Positions 19,769-30,843 of a stretch of DNA of 38,884 nucleotides are shown here, piece by piece. The stretch lies in the NCBI GenBank assembly GCA_015956445.1, contig WIUZ02000039.1:1-38884 (forward strand), given 5' to 3'. Under the pieces are notes generated by a model. That model saw only the letters and a program-made list of their open reading frames with translations, was not told the DNA's origin and did not search any database. The position numbers and the translations under genes are program-made. The DNA comes from Thelephora terrestris (Eukaryota; Basidiomycota; Agaricomycetes; Thelephorales; Thelephoraceae). Positions within the stretch are counted from its first letter, which is position 1, and each line of letters begins with the position of its first letter.

Positions 19769-22330
19769 TCAGTCTCGACGCAGTCGAGAGGATCCGAAGT
19801 TGAGTTTCGTCCGAACGTTGTCCATGAACCTGCGGAATGGAAGACGTTCGAGCAGCTCGAATCCACGTCGAGCCGTGGGGGATATGGAGGCATGGATCCC
19901 GCTGACGACCTCCCTCGCGACACTAATCGAACGCTCGACCTTCGGATGATCTAAACTTATCAGGCGGATGTGTTGATCTCCACCTTCGCCACTTGACGCG
20001 TCTGGGTCAGTTCGGGCGCTTTTCCCTTTGAATAAATTGACTGTGCTATAGGTCAGCTCTGAGGAAGGGGGTTCGAAGAGTTGTTACTCGCCATAGGAGG
20101 TAAATAGCGTAGAGCGGGTGCTGACGGTTCGGGCCTGTGAAACTGCTACCCTCGGGCCAGGGGGGGCGGACGATGACGTCGACGCTGCGAAGGTCAGACG
20201 CAAACGCACATCTCGAGTGCTTGGTCGCTGCTTCCGGTCTTGACTCCAACATTTCTCCACTAGGTTCCAAATCCCGTTTCCAAACCCAATGGCTTCCGCA
20301 TTCTCTGGTTTCTTGGGTCGCTCTCCTTCCGTGACTGCGAAAATCAATTCCTGGACCCGCTTGCCTTCAAGACTAAACGGTCTGACTCCCGTCACAACTT
20401 CGTAAATGGCCATCCCGAAGGCGAAGATGTCCCCTTCCCTGGATGCTTCTGAGCCGGAGAGACCAAACATTGACGGTCGAATGAGCTCCGGTGCCATATA
20501 CGGCGGCGTCCCCCCTCCGAGGTTCATCCCACAGGTGGAAAGGGGAAAAGTGTTTGTCGGAGCAGGAATGGAAAACCCGAAGTCAGAAAGACAAGCTTGA
20601 GGGGGCGTTGCGTTTGTGATCAGGATGTTGGGCTATCATCCCAAAGGAGGGTGGAAGTCAACGTCTGTACAGCTAGAGAGATGTGATAAGTGGGGTGGGT
20701 GATAGGGACTCACCCCTTTGATGTCCCCGTGGAAGATGTTGAGGCGGTGGAGGTAGTACAGGCCTTCAGCGACGTCTGCAAGCTAATATGAGAGAGAAAT
20801 CAGTTGTGGCCCAGAGGGGAGTAAATCCATTAGTCAATCACCAGACGGAGGCGGTTCGCCGAGTTGCGCTGGATGAACTCGAAGATGTTGCCGTTCCCCA
20901 TGAGCTCGGAAACCATAAAGCACCTCCCAGTGGAACCATCAATATCGACTGCAATGAGGCCGAGAACATTGGGATGAGAGATGCTCTTCCAAAGAACGGC
21001 TTCCTTGCAGAAATCCTACGACCAGCGTGCACTCGTGAGTGAGAGTGATAGAAATGCGGCCCGGTATATCCCACCTTTTGGAGCTTGACCACGTTACTAT
21101 TTTGCGCCATGCGCAAAACCTTTACGGCAACCACATGACCGCCCAAGCTCCCCTTCCGCACATCCGAAAACCCTCCACTAGCGAAGGCCACAGGATCGAT
21201 CTGGAAGTCTAGGTTCCGATCAATCTTGTAACAATTTGGTACCTGGCCGGCTTTATATGCGAGCGACTGGAACACGCGAAGCACATGATTCGAGAGGTTT
21301 TCGAGGTTTCGAACTCGTTCAAGAATCTACGGTAAACGCGAGTCAGCATCTACGAGGTCGACGCGGTTTCATGGTTGCCCCGGACAAGCAAAGGGATCAA
21401 AGCATACCTTTGCAAGAATGTCGAGGACAACGATGGCGTCCTCATCCTCGAGAGAGGTCGTGGCTTTCCTGTCCACCTTGTCGTCGAGGAAAGAGTTGAG
21501 AAGTGGGGGGTAATCTTGGGATTCGGGGTCGAGCTGGTCTAAATGTCTCCATTTGGAGACAATCCTAAGTGCCTCCGCGCGACGGTCTCGTCGTTTGTAT
21601 GTACCCTGAAGGGGGACTTCGCTTGGCGTTGGGGTATCGTGACCCTTGGCAAGGAATTGGCGAAAGAATCCATCGAATGGCATTGCTTGTGTGTCCAGGG
21701 GATGAAGAGAACGAGATAATTGCGTGCACTGTTCGTAAGCGTTTCTATGGTTCGGATGGAGAGGTGTCAATAGAGGATCCCGCGAGTCCCCGCCTGCAGA
21801 GGAGAGATGAAATGGTCGTAAGCAAGAGGGAAGCCATGAGGTGGTTCTGAGATATATCTAAGAACGCACAAGTTGTCACCTCAAACGTTTCTGTCGTAAG
21901 AGATCTACGACCACCGAGAGACCGCTAGCCTGGTCCGGGACCTTTCAGACTGCCCGAAGCCTCAGTGCCGTGGGAGGGTGATGGCTCTGTGACGAGCGAT
22001 GATCATGATAGCTGGGGACAAGCAAGGCCACCCCGTGCTTAAGAGTATTCGAATTTGGGCCGCAGATCAGATCAAGACCCTGGGTCATTGGTGATTGTCC
22101 TGAGGAGGATCGGATTCCTCCGAGACCCCGCCCAACGTACTCATACGTAATCGGGATGGCCGCTTTGGCCATTCTTCGGCAGCCATAGCGAGAAGTTGAA
22201 TTTCCCGATCTCTCTTTGTGAATAGAACGGGACAAGGAATGGTAGCATATCCATGTGACAATCTCATAACGAACCCGGAAGAGACTTGCAGATCTTCTGC
22301 ATACATCCATGTAGTCAACTGTGTAAGTGA
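19560..22330. repeat. Tandem duplication unit 1 (contains K1)
   Basis: The unit, including non-coding flank (for example 22190-22320), matches 22430-25110 at a spacing of about 2.8 kb. Shared flank strings include GGGACAAGGAATGGT and a CTGCA(T)-rich end. Boundaries are approximate. Confidence 0.65.
19769..21683 (-). CDS. TKL-type protein kinase K1, intact
   Basis: Predicted Ser/Thr (tyrosine-kinase-like) kinase of about 530 residues. Exons 21683-21408, 21326-21075, 21015-20842, 20782-20714, 20632-20088 and 20045-19769; the first four introns are phase 0. Order: N-terminal helical module (1-92), glycine loop ASGGFSDVRKG, catalytic Lys in VVAVK (161), alpha-C Glu (181, CKE), catalytic loop HGDIKGPN (Asp 254), DFG (Asp 274), MAPEL, C-lobe CWSQDRKQRPS, then a tail ending in a conserved block (AREVVSGIHASISP). 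All catalytic residues are present. The start Met at 21683 aligns with that of K2. The last intron (42 nt, donor GTAACA) is inferred from conservation with K2; without it the protein ends at 20084. The gene is first of five tandem paralogues. Substrate and pathway unknown. Confidence 0.8.
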
Positions 22331-22429
22331 TCGCTAAATCGAAACTGCTCACCAGTCTGGGGTGGACTGGTTTGTGTATCGATGCCGTATGGCCTGGGTC
22401 AGCGGCGTAGCGCGCTCGAAGTGCTCTAC

Positions 22430-25110
22430 CTATCGTATGGCCACGGGACATTCTTGCCCAGATACTCGGCAAACCCCACGGAAACTGTTGTACATCGATT
22501 AAGTACAATGGGAAGTAGAGAGCAGTGAAGGAAACAGCTGGAAATATCATATACAAACGTCGTCAAAGCATCAAGTGACAAGGAGCGTGGTCGGAGGAGT
22601 CCGGTCCCGGCGTCGTCGAGGGTATCTGAATTTGAGTTTCGCCCTAACGCCGACCACGAACCTGCGGATTCGGAAACCTTGGAGCATCCCGAACCCACGT
22701 CGAACCGCGGGGGGCACGGAGGAATGGATCCCGCCGACCACCTCTCTCGCAAAGATCATTGAACGCCCGATTAACTGTTGATCCATATTTGGGCGTGGAT
22801 ATTGGTTTCCACCTTCAATACTTGATGCGTGCGGGTCAATTTGTGCGCCCTTGTCTTTCGCGCCGTAGAATAAGTTCGCTATGCTGCAGGTCAGTTGGGG
22901 AGAGGGAAGTTTGGTGAACACCTACTCACCAAAGCCAAAGGAGTCGAATACTGGAGGACGAACTTTGACGCTTTGAGCCAGTGGATCTGGTATCCTCGGG
23001 CCAGGGGGGGCGGGCACTGACTTCGATGCCGCGAAGGTCAGTCGCACACGAACATCCCGAGCGCTTGGCCGCTGCCTCCGGTCTTGACTCCAGCATTCGT
23101 CCACCAGTTTCCACATCCCATTCTCAAACCCAATGGCTTCCGCATTCTTTGGTTTTTCGGGACGCTTTCCTTCCGTGACCGCAAAAAGCATTTCCGGGTG
23201 CCTCTTGCCCCTAAACGGCTTGACTCCCGTCACGACCTCGTACATGGTCATCCCGAAGGCGAAAATATCCCCTTCTTTGGATAGTTTTGAGTCGCGAAGG
23301 CCAAACTCTTGCGGATACAAGATCTCTGGTGCCGTATACGGTGACGTCCCCCCTCCGAGGTTCATCCCACACATGGAAACGGGAAAACTGTTCGTCGGAG
23401 AGGTAACGGAAAACCCGAAGTCAGAAAGACAAGCCTGAGGGGGGGTTGCGTTTGTGATCAGGATGTTGGGCTATCATCCCAAACGAGGATGGAAGTTAAA
23501 GTCTGTGCACCAAGCGAGATGCGATGGTAGGCAATACTCACCCCTTTGATGTCCCCGTGGGAGATATTGAGGCGGTGGAGGTAGTGTATGCCTTCTGCGA
23601 CGCCTTCAAGCTAAGATGTGAGAAAAAATCAGTTGCGGCCCAGCGGAGAGAAGATCCAGAAACCAATCACAAGCCTGAGGCGATTCACCGAGTTGCGTTG
23701 AATGAACTCGAAGATGTTGCCGTTCACCATGAACTCGGATATCATAAAGCACCTCCCGGTGGAGTCGGTATCGACTGCAATGAGGCCAAGGATATTGGGA
23801 TGGAAGTGAGAGATACTCTTCCAAAGGACCGCTTCCTTACAGAAATCCTATGACCAGCGCGCGCTCATGAGTGCAAAGAAGGAATATACCGGCCCGAAAT
23901 CCGACCTTTTGGAGTTCGGTTGCGTCATTACTTCGCGCTATGCGCAAAATCTTGACGGCAACCAATTGGCCGCCCAGGTCCCCCCTTCGCACATCAGAAA
24001 ATCCCCCGCTAGCGAACGCTTCAGGATCCATATCGAAGCTTAGGCTCCGATCAATCTTGTAACGATTTGGTATGCGGCCGGCTTTATATGCGAGGTATTG
24101 CAACACGAGAAGCACACGATTCGAAAGTTTCTCGAGATTTCGAACTCGCTCAAGAGCCTGCGGCAAAAGCGGGTTAGCATCGACGTGCTTTCGTAGTTAC
24201 CCCGGATAAGCAGTAACATCAACGCGCACCTTTGCAAGGATGTCAAGGACAACGATAGCGTCCTCACCTTCGAGAGATGTTGTGGCTTTCCTGTCCGTCT
24301 CGTCGTCGAGCAAAAGATTGAGATGTAGGGCGTAATCTTGGAGTTCGGGGTCGAGCTGGTCCAAATGTCTCCATCTGGAGACGATTCTGAACGCCTCCGC
24401 ACGACGGTCTCGTTGTCCGTATGCACCTCGGAGGGAGATATCATCTGATCTTGGGGTATTGTGATTGTCGTTATCCTTGCCAAAAAGTCGGCGGAGTAGA
24501 TCGAGTGACATTGCGGGTATATTCAAGGGAGTGCGGAGAATGAGATATGCGGAGTCGGTACGCTGTAAGTGAGCGCTCCTATGGTCCGAATGAAATAGGA
24601 TCAATAGAAGATTCCACGAGTCCCTGCCCGCAGAGGAGAGATGGTCACGAGCAAGAGAGAGATTGGAAGAAGTCACGAGGTGACTCTGAGATATGTATAT
24701 CTAAGAGTGCACAGGTTTTCGCCTCGAGCATAATTGCGTCGGAAGAGATTACAAAGACGACTGTTGTAGGCCCGGTTTCATGATGGCCGATGATCGTGGA
24801 CGTACTCAAAGCCACCGTATTTTAATCTGAGCTATAGACCAAGGCACGGGCCCGGGTCACGGATGATTGCGCGGATGGCTGATGGGAAGGTTTAAGTTTC
24901 TCCGATACCCGCGCAACGTAAGAGTAATCCGGATAGCCATTTTGGCTGTCGTTCGGAAGCCATCGCAAGGACTTGAGTTTCCCGATCTAAGTATGAATGA
25001 AACGGGACAAGGAATGGTGGCATATCGGTGTGATTCCATGGAAAACTCGGAAAATACCTGCAGATCTACTGCATATATTGTCAAATAAGCGATCGATAAA
25101 TCAAAGTTAA
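22430..25110. repeat. Tandem duplication unit 2 (contains K2)
   Basis: Second copy of the ~2.8 kb unit. Coding exons, intron positions and part of the upstream non-coding DNA (24975-25085, similar to 22190-22320) are shared, showing that the duplication covered a whole gene with its promoter. Confidence 0.65.
22571..24511 (-). CDS. TKL-type protein kinase K2, intact
   Basis: Close paralogue of K1, about 545 residues. Exons 24511-24230, 24157-23906, 23847-23671, 23610-23542, 23470-22926 and 22883-22571. Start Met (MSLDLLRRLFG) aligns with K1. The N-terminal module contains SRWRHLDQLDPELQDY, followed by ASGGFSDVRRG, the catalytic Lys in LVAVK, CKE, HGDIKGPN, DFG, APEI and CWSQDRRQRPS. Exon 3 is one codon longer than in the other members (SHFHPN versus SHPN), possibly a neutral indel. 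The last intron (42 nt, donor GTAGGT) joins phase 2 to a basic tail (AREVVGGIHSSV, then KLKFRYPRRRRD). Lies 0.9 kb upstream (in coordinate) of K1, same strand. All catalytic residues are kept, so it is probably active. Confidence 0.8.
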
Positions 25111-25250
25111 CTAAGGCTGCAGTGTGGCGAGGTCGTGATCGTTATGACGGAAGCGGGACGTGCACCGCACGTTTGAAACGTACCAGATAAGCTTAAGCAT
25201 GGGCATGAAGTAAAGATACGGGGACATATAAAATATGGGTATAAAAATGG
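25111..25250. other. Short spacer between K2 and K3
   Basis: AT-richer spacer with no ORF of note. Contains the K3 3' flank on the minus strand. Confidence 0.3.
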
Positions 25251-27150
25251 TCAAGCCCGAGCAGGCGGGGAAGTAGGTGCGACGAGACGAGGTACCGGCC
25301 CTCGACCCTTGATACGTGCGGTGATGCGGTCGAACAGCGAAGGCGCCGCCCGAATGAAATGTGCACTAGGCACAGAGACTGCAGGGTGGAGGCTGCCGCC
25401 ACCAGCCACAACGCCTGCAACAAACTTGAATTGCTGAACTTTGCTCATACTTGTTTGAGAAGGGGAGAGGAACAGTTGGGCTGTCGATGTTGTCCTGGCA
25501 GGTGAGGATTGGTCTGGCGCGCGCAAACTAAGAATATGCTTACTAAATTGATCGGAGCGACTCTCCGGTCCGGAAGCCGTCGAAGGCTCCACCTCACGAA
25601 CCACTTTCGCAGATCCAGGGGGGACGACAGTCGAGGTCCTTGCCACGCGCCGAAAGTGTTTGCGAATATCTTCCGCGGTAGGTCGTTCATCACGGCGTTG
25701 GTGCCAACACCGTTGGACGAATTCCCAAGTGCCTCCACCAAACCCAATATCCTCCGCGTTTTCCGGTTTACTCGGCCTTTGGTCCTGTATGATGCATATT
25801 ATTGATTCCTGAATCCGACGCCCCTCTCCACCGAAGGGGGGGAACCCTGTGAGCACCTCGTAGACCACCGCTCCAAAAGCGTAGATGTCCGCTTGCTTGG
25901 ATAACCGGGCATCGTGTAGGCCAAAGTTTCCGGGGATGAGTAGTTCGGGAGCCATGTGAGACCAGGTCCCTTTATTTTCATCGGCACTGGCGGACATGGC
26001 AAAAGACATGGTAGGGGCGACGGTCGAAAAACCAAAGTCGGAGATACACGCCTGAGGAGTCGCCCCGTTCTTGATTATGATATTAGCCTAAGCGGTTATC
26101 ACATTAGAAGGTTGGCTTCTGATAAGCAAGGCAGCGAACCACGGAACTTACTCCTTTCAAGTCCCCATGGATAATTTCACGTTGGTGAAGATACCGCAAA
26201 CCTCTCGTAACATCATCCAACTTTGAAACAATCAACTCAAAGAAAGACCAGAAATATAAAATGCCAAACTTACGAGACGAATCCTGTTCGCCTCCTTCGT
26301 GCGAATATACACCATGATGTTTCCGTTGACCATAAACTCAGAAATCAGAGAAAATATTCCGTTCTCAGGATCGACATCGACTGCAGCAAGCTCCAGGACA
26401 TTAGGATGGGAAAGGTGCATCCAGACCACAGATTCCTTGCAAAAATCCTAAAATCAGGCGTGCAAAAATTGTTAGAACCAATACGGTGCCCTCGTGACGG
26501 TACCCACCTTCCGAATTTTGGATATGTCCTTATCTTGTGAAACGCGGATGGTTTTCACAGCCACTGCCCTGTTGCCCAATTTTCCCTTCCGAACGTCCGC
26601 GAACCCACCGCAGGCGAATGGCATCTCTTCAACTTGATAACCGGCATCTTTGTTGAGCAAATAACTTCCTGGTAGTTGACCGGTTTTCCCGGCAAGTTTA
26701 CGAAGCATGGAGAAGGAGTGAAGGGCAAGTCCCCTCGGAAGCGTGCCGCCCCGGAGTCTCAGGGCCTGGTGATATACGGAAGCACAGATGGATATGAGTA
26801 GAGTAATAGAGGTAGAGTCAATTAGAGGAGTTCACCTCGCCGATGATATTAATCACAACTCTTGCATCGTAGTCTGTGAACCCAAGGGCAATATTCCTGT
26901 TGGATTCAACATCGACAAGCGTCCTCAGGAGCTCGACGTAGCCGTGAGATTTCGGGTCTAGCGTCCCAAGCTGCTGCCACTGTGAGAGGATCGTTTGCCG
27001 ATCTGGAAAGTCGGGTTGTACATCGAGGCCACTGGATGAGGGGAGGGGACGGATGTTATCTTGGTTCGGAACTGGAAGTACGGGATCGGGGCGAGTCGGC
27101 CGCACGAATCGGGGAAGGCGGAATCGGATAGGCCACATCGTTAATCGCAA
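25251..27150 (-). CDS. TKL-type protein kinase K3, intact
   Basis: About 550 residues. Exons 27150-26836, 26765-26508, 26447-26274, 26220-26152 and 26087-25251, all phase 0. N-terminal module with SQWQQLGTLDPKSHGY, then glycine loop ACGGFADVRKG, catalytic Lys in AVAVK (176), alpha-C Glu (196), HGDLKGAN (Asp 269), DFG (Asp 289), HMAPEL, DIYAFGAVVYEVLTG, and a Ser/Pro-rich tail of about 120 residues with a weakly K1/K2-like block (KFVAGVVAGGGSLHPAVS). More divergent than K1/K2 but with the same intron map. A TATATAA box lies 37 nt upstream of the first ATG, so the second Met (27138) may be the real start. All catalytic residues present; substrate unknown. Confidence 0.8.
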
Positions 27151-27186
27151 GGTCGTGAAGAGCGGATTAGAAAGTCGATAATGTGG

Positions 27187-27193
27187 TTATATA
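27187..27193 (-). promoter_or_regulatory. TATA box of kinase K3
   Basis: TATATAA on the minus strand, 37 nt before the first candidate ATG at 27150 and 49 nt before the second Met at 27138. Position fits a core promoter for K3. No matching box was noted at the same place for K1, K2 or K5. Confidence 0.5.
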
Positions 27194-28040
27194 ACGCTAG
27201 GGGGTGGAGAGGAGGGTTCGACCCAACATGGCCAGTGAAGGGGGAAGCGAGCGAAACTGTAACTTAAGTATAAGAAACCAATGGAATGAGGCAGGGGCAC
27301 GTAGTCGGCGGTGCCACTCCACAATTGGAAATTGAACATTAGAGGCTGTGAACCCGGGGCTGGGGTTCCAAAGGAGTTTAAATGCGTCGAAACGAGGCAG
27401 TCGCATGGCGAACGTGTTTATCGAATACCACAACTGTACTGCCGAATGACGCATGCCACGTTGGCAAAGGGAATATGGAGAGGACTATGTCATCGCAGAG
27501 TAAAGACGCGGGCGAGCGCTGCCGGGTCAAGTGGAACAGACATGAGCAAAGGTCGTGGTGATGGAGTAAAGTGTAACATGTAACCGAAAAAGAGCCGGAT
27601 CTCAAACCATCCTGATCGACTCTGGGGAAGAAGCGATGTGACTCGAGGGGAAGATCAATGCTTGCGGGCAGTGGCTACGAGTAATACGAGCTAGGTAGAG
27701 AGGAAAAATTGGAGGGCTATCCGGTAGCACAACATACTAGTAACAAAGGTGCGTTGCAAGTCTCGGACATGCAAAGAAAGGGAGAATGAACGGTATGTCT
27801 GATGCAAGTATATATTCAATTCAATTGCCACCTTGCGGAGACGGCTCCAGACGAGGGGCAGACCGGGGTGATATGAGATGATGATACATCCGAAGCAGTG
27901 GGTTAGGCTCCCGTTTAGCCTGGAGGGTTGGAACGGGGACGGCCCGATTGTTGACCAGTACACGTGTGGCGTAGGCCGTCTGTTGGAACCTGCCTGTGTT
28001 ACTCCTCGACGGTGGGCCAAATAGCCTGGCTGGAGCGCTG
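27194..28040. other. Spacer between K3 promoter and K4
   Basis: No independent gene seen. A minus-strand frame at 27821-28153 overlaps the K4 tail out of frame and is probably spurious or decayed K4 C-terminal sequence. Confidence 0.35.
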
Positions 28041-29580
28041 TCAGAACAGAGGCAACCGTGTGAGGTTGTGATACTGACTGAAATTTCTGGAACTGTTCCC
28101 CACACTGGGGTATATTGGTTCACGGACCGATACCGTAGGACCTGGATCAACAACCGTTGAAGTCTTCGCAGCCCGCTCGAAATGCTCCACCGCCTGTCTA
28201 GCCGCGGGGCGTTGTCCCGGATTTTCGTCCCAGCATCTTTCGGCGAATTCCCAGGTTCCCTGACAAAACCCGGCAGCCCCTGGATCTTCCGGGGCGGGCG
28301 GCCTCGAGCCCTGAAGAGTAAGCACAGGAAGTTCCTCCAGCCTATGGTCTCCGAACGGACGGGTCCCCGTGATTACCTCATAAACGACTATCCCAAAGGC
28401 ATACATGTCCGCCTCTTTGGAAGCCTGAACCCCAGACAATAACTCGGGCGCCATGTAGCCAAAGTGCCGACTGCACCACCCTGAGTGGGGCGGAAAGACA
28501 TACTCGGTGCGATAGCGCTGAGTCCAAAATCTGCGATGCACGCTTGTGGAGGTGTTTCGTTATTAATTAGAATGTTAGGCTACAATAACGGGTCAGTAGT
28601 CAACGTTAAGAAGATTTGAAAGGTAAACGTACTCCTTTGAGATCTCCATGGATAACTCCCGATTTATGGAGATATTCGAGGCCCCTTGCAATATCCACCA
28701 CCTGTGGGTTTGTTAGCAATTTGGTTCCGGAAGGGCAGAAGGGACCGGAACTCGCACCAGGCGGATCCTATTTGCCTTATTTCTCTTAGTGTAGATGAGG
28801 ATATTTCCGTTCTTCATCATCTCAGAAACCATTGAAAACTCTCTAGCGTCAGGTTTGATTATGACCGCAGTAAGTTGATGGATGTTAGGATGAGACATGT
28901 TCATCCAAACCACGCATTCCTTGCAGAAGGCCTAAATACGGTGTTTCACTTTGATCAATGGTCAAGAGTGGGATAACAAGTCATATTGCACACCTCGTGA
29001 ATTAAAATGATTCTCCCCTCAATCTCATCCTGGAGCGATGTGCGGATTGTTTTAATAGCAACATCCTTCCCCTTCAATCTGCCTTTCCTGACGTCTGCAA
29101 ATCCGCCGTTCGCAAAGATTGTCTTCTCGACCTTGCACCGTGTGAATATCCCAACCAGGTAGCTTTTCGGAACCTGGCGTGACGCTCCTGCGAGTCTTCG
29201 CATAAGATTTAAGGCGCGTTTCTGGGTCTCATCTGGAAGTTGACCACCCTTCAGCAACTTCGAGACAGATGGGGTACTGTGAGTTATCGTTGTGGGCATG
29301 AAGGGCTAAGATCGGATTACCTTGTCGATGGCATTTATGATAGTGGCTGCATCCTTGCCCCTGAATTTCATAGCTATTTCCCTATTCTCCTTGACAAGAT
29401 TGGCTACTTGATGGAGATCAATGCGTTTGAGGCTCCGAGAAAGTAGACCTTTCCACTGTTGGAGGATATCTTCTGCAGCGATGATGAGTTATTGATCATA
29501 GCTGATGGAGGATGGAAACGAGGAGTACCCGGATCGAGAACATGAGCGGGCCGTGGGCCGCGGTTGTTGTCGGTGGCCAT
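28041..29580 (-). pseudogene. TKL-type protein kinase K4 with two one-base deletions
   Basis: Fourth tandem paralogue. Exons 29580-29321, 29257-28994, 28931-28758, 28701-28633 and 28579-28041. It keeps the glycine loop ANGGFADVRKG, VAIK, CKE, HGDLKGPN, ADFG and MAPEL. Two exons have lengths that cannot keep phase: exon 1 is 260 nt (needs 261) with the frame change before EDILQQWKG, and exon 5 is 539 nt (needs 540), with DFG in one frame and GYMAPEL in the next, breaking at 28461-28463 within a T-run. The C-lobe and a short tail (VREPIYPSVGNSSRNFSQ, resembling the start of the K3 tail) follow. As written, the gene cannot encode a full kinase. It is a young pseudogene or an assembly error; catalytic residues show no other decay. 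Confidence 0.7.
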
Positions 29581-30843
29581 TGGGGACGAGATCGGGGGAG
29601 TCGCGAGGTCGTGAGATGGGCTGTGCCCTTATTAGCAAACAGAGATAACGATATTGTACTTTTTTTACTGCCAGAGTATGGGGAAGAGGTGAGGACGCAT
29701 GCACGATGGACCGGGGGTATTTAAGAGTGGTTCCGTGCATGGGGCATGCACGCAAAGCCCCGACGGCGTGTCTTAGTTCTGCGGATTTCGAAGGGCTGAG
29801 CGCGTGGGGTGCCCGGTGTCCTACTTATCGGTCTATCGCCCCTCATCCGGGCGAGAACCTTTGTATAGACGGCGCCTTTAACCAAGAGAGATCAGCGTTG
29901 CAACATAGTGTTTTTCTATTCGATAGAGTAAGATTCCTATGCTCCACGGATGAGCTTATCGAAGGCGGAGTGAACCCACCGCTTTCATGAAATATGCCAT
30001 CGACATAAGAGTCACTCAATCGCGCTTTGTGTATCTGCGCCAATTGAGGTGGGAACAACCCGAATCAGATGGTCCTCTGGGACCGCTGTGGGTTAATTGT
30101 AAACCTGGAGTGAGCGCCATCACTGCCACCTGAGTTGCGTATACCCAAGAAACAATTTCGCGCTGCGGCTGAGAGGAAATTAAAGCTTAGCCTTGGAGCT
30201 CCGGACCGTGCCGAAGAACGTTTCCTTTTCGAGTCCGTGCCGAACGTGCCGAACGTCCACATCGGAACTGACAAGGGAACGACCTGATTTCTCCTGATTT
30301 CCGTTCTCCTGCTTCCGTCACAGCAGCCTCACGGTTCTGTTGCGTTGCCCTGTCCCCCCTCCCCAAGAAGGGTGAAGGAAATAGTGCCCAAGCGGCTCCT
30401 TCTGCATCTCACCAACATAACCCTCGGCCAAGTCCAACGATACGCTCCTCCGCCACGCCTTTGGAAGGCCTGATAGTGACATCGAGTTGCACGAAACTAG
30501 CAAGGAGCCAACTAATTGATGACAAGTCGAAACGAAGGTTCTCCATGGATCTTTCCTTGATCTCATTCATCCTAATGCCCCCCATGACCTGATCGCATGG
30601 GCAACAAGATAGGCACCCGTTTCGCGTTTTTGATATGAAAATCTCGCTCAATACTCTGTTAGTGTTCCGGGGGCTTAGGATCAAAGTGGGTACGTCATTA
30701 AATAAAGTACATATTGTGTTCATACAAACAATCAAGGAAAAGATTTGCTACTGCTACATTTACCTAAATATTAGATCGACCTACGAGGCACACCGCCCTC
30801 TACTGCACGCATATAAACTGATAGAAGCCAGCAGAAGCCCATG
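29581..30843. other. Spacer between K4 and K5
   Basis: Contains only short, mutually overlapping frames and no recognised domains. GCATGCAC-type strings at 29697-29752 form a short inverted pair. It must hold the K4 promoter and the K5 3' flank. Confidence 0.35.

Noticed and set aside
20046-20091. GC-AG intron at the end of K1 (GCGAGT donor)
   Set aside because: That phase gives a stop in K2 at the equivalent site. A GT donor 4 nt further (GTAACA in K1, GTAGGT in K2) keeps both tails open, so no GC donor is needed.
27821-28153. Separate minus-strand gene of 110 codons
   Set aside because: Overlaps the K4 C-terminus out of frame and has no recognisable content; more likely decayed K4 tail.
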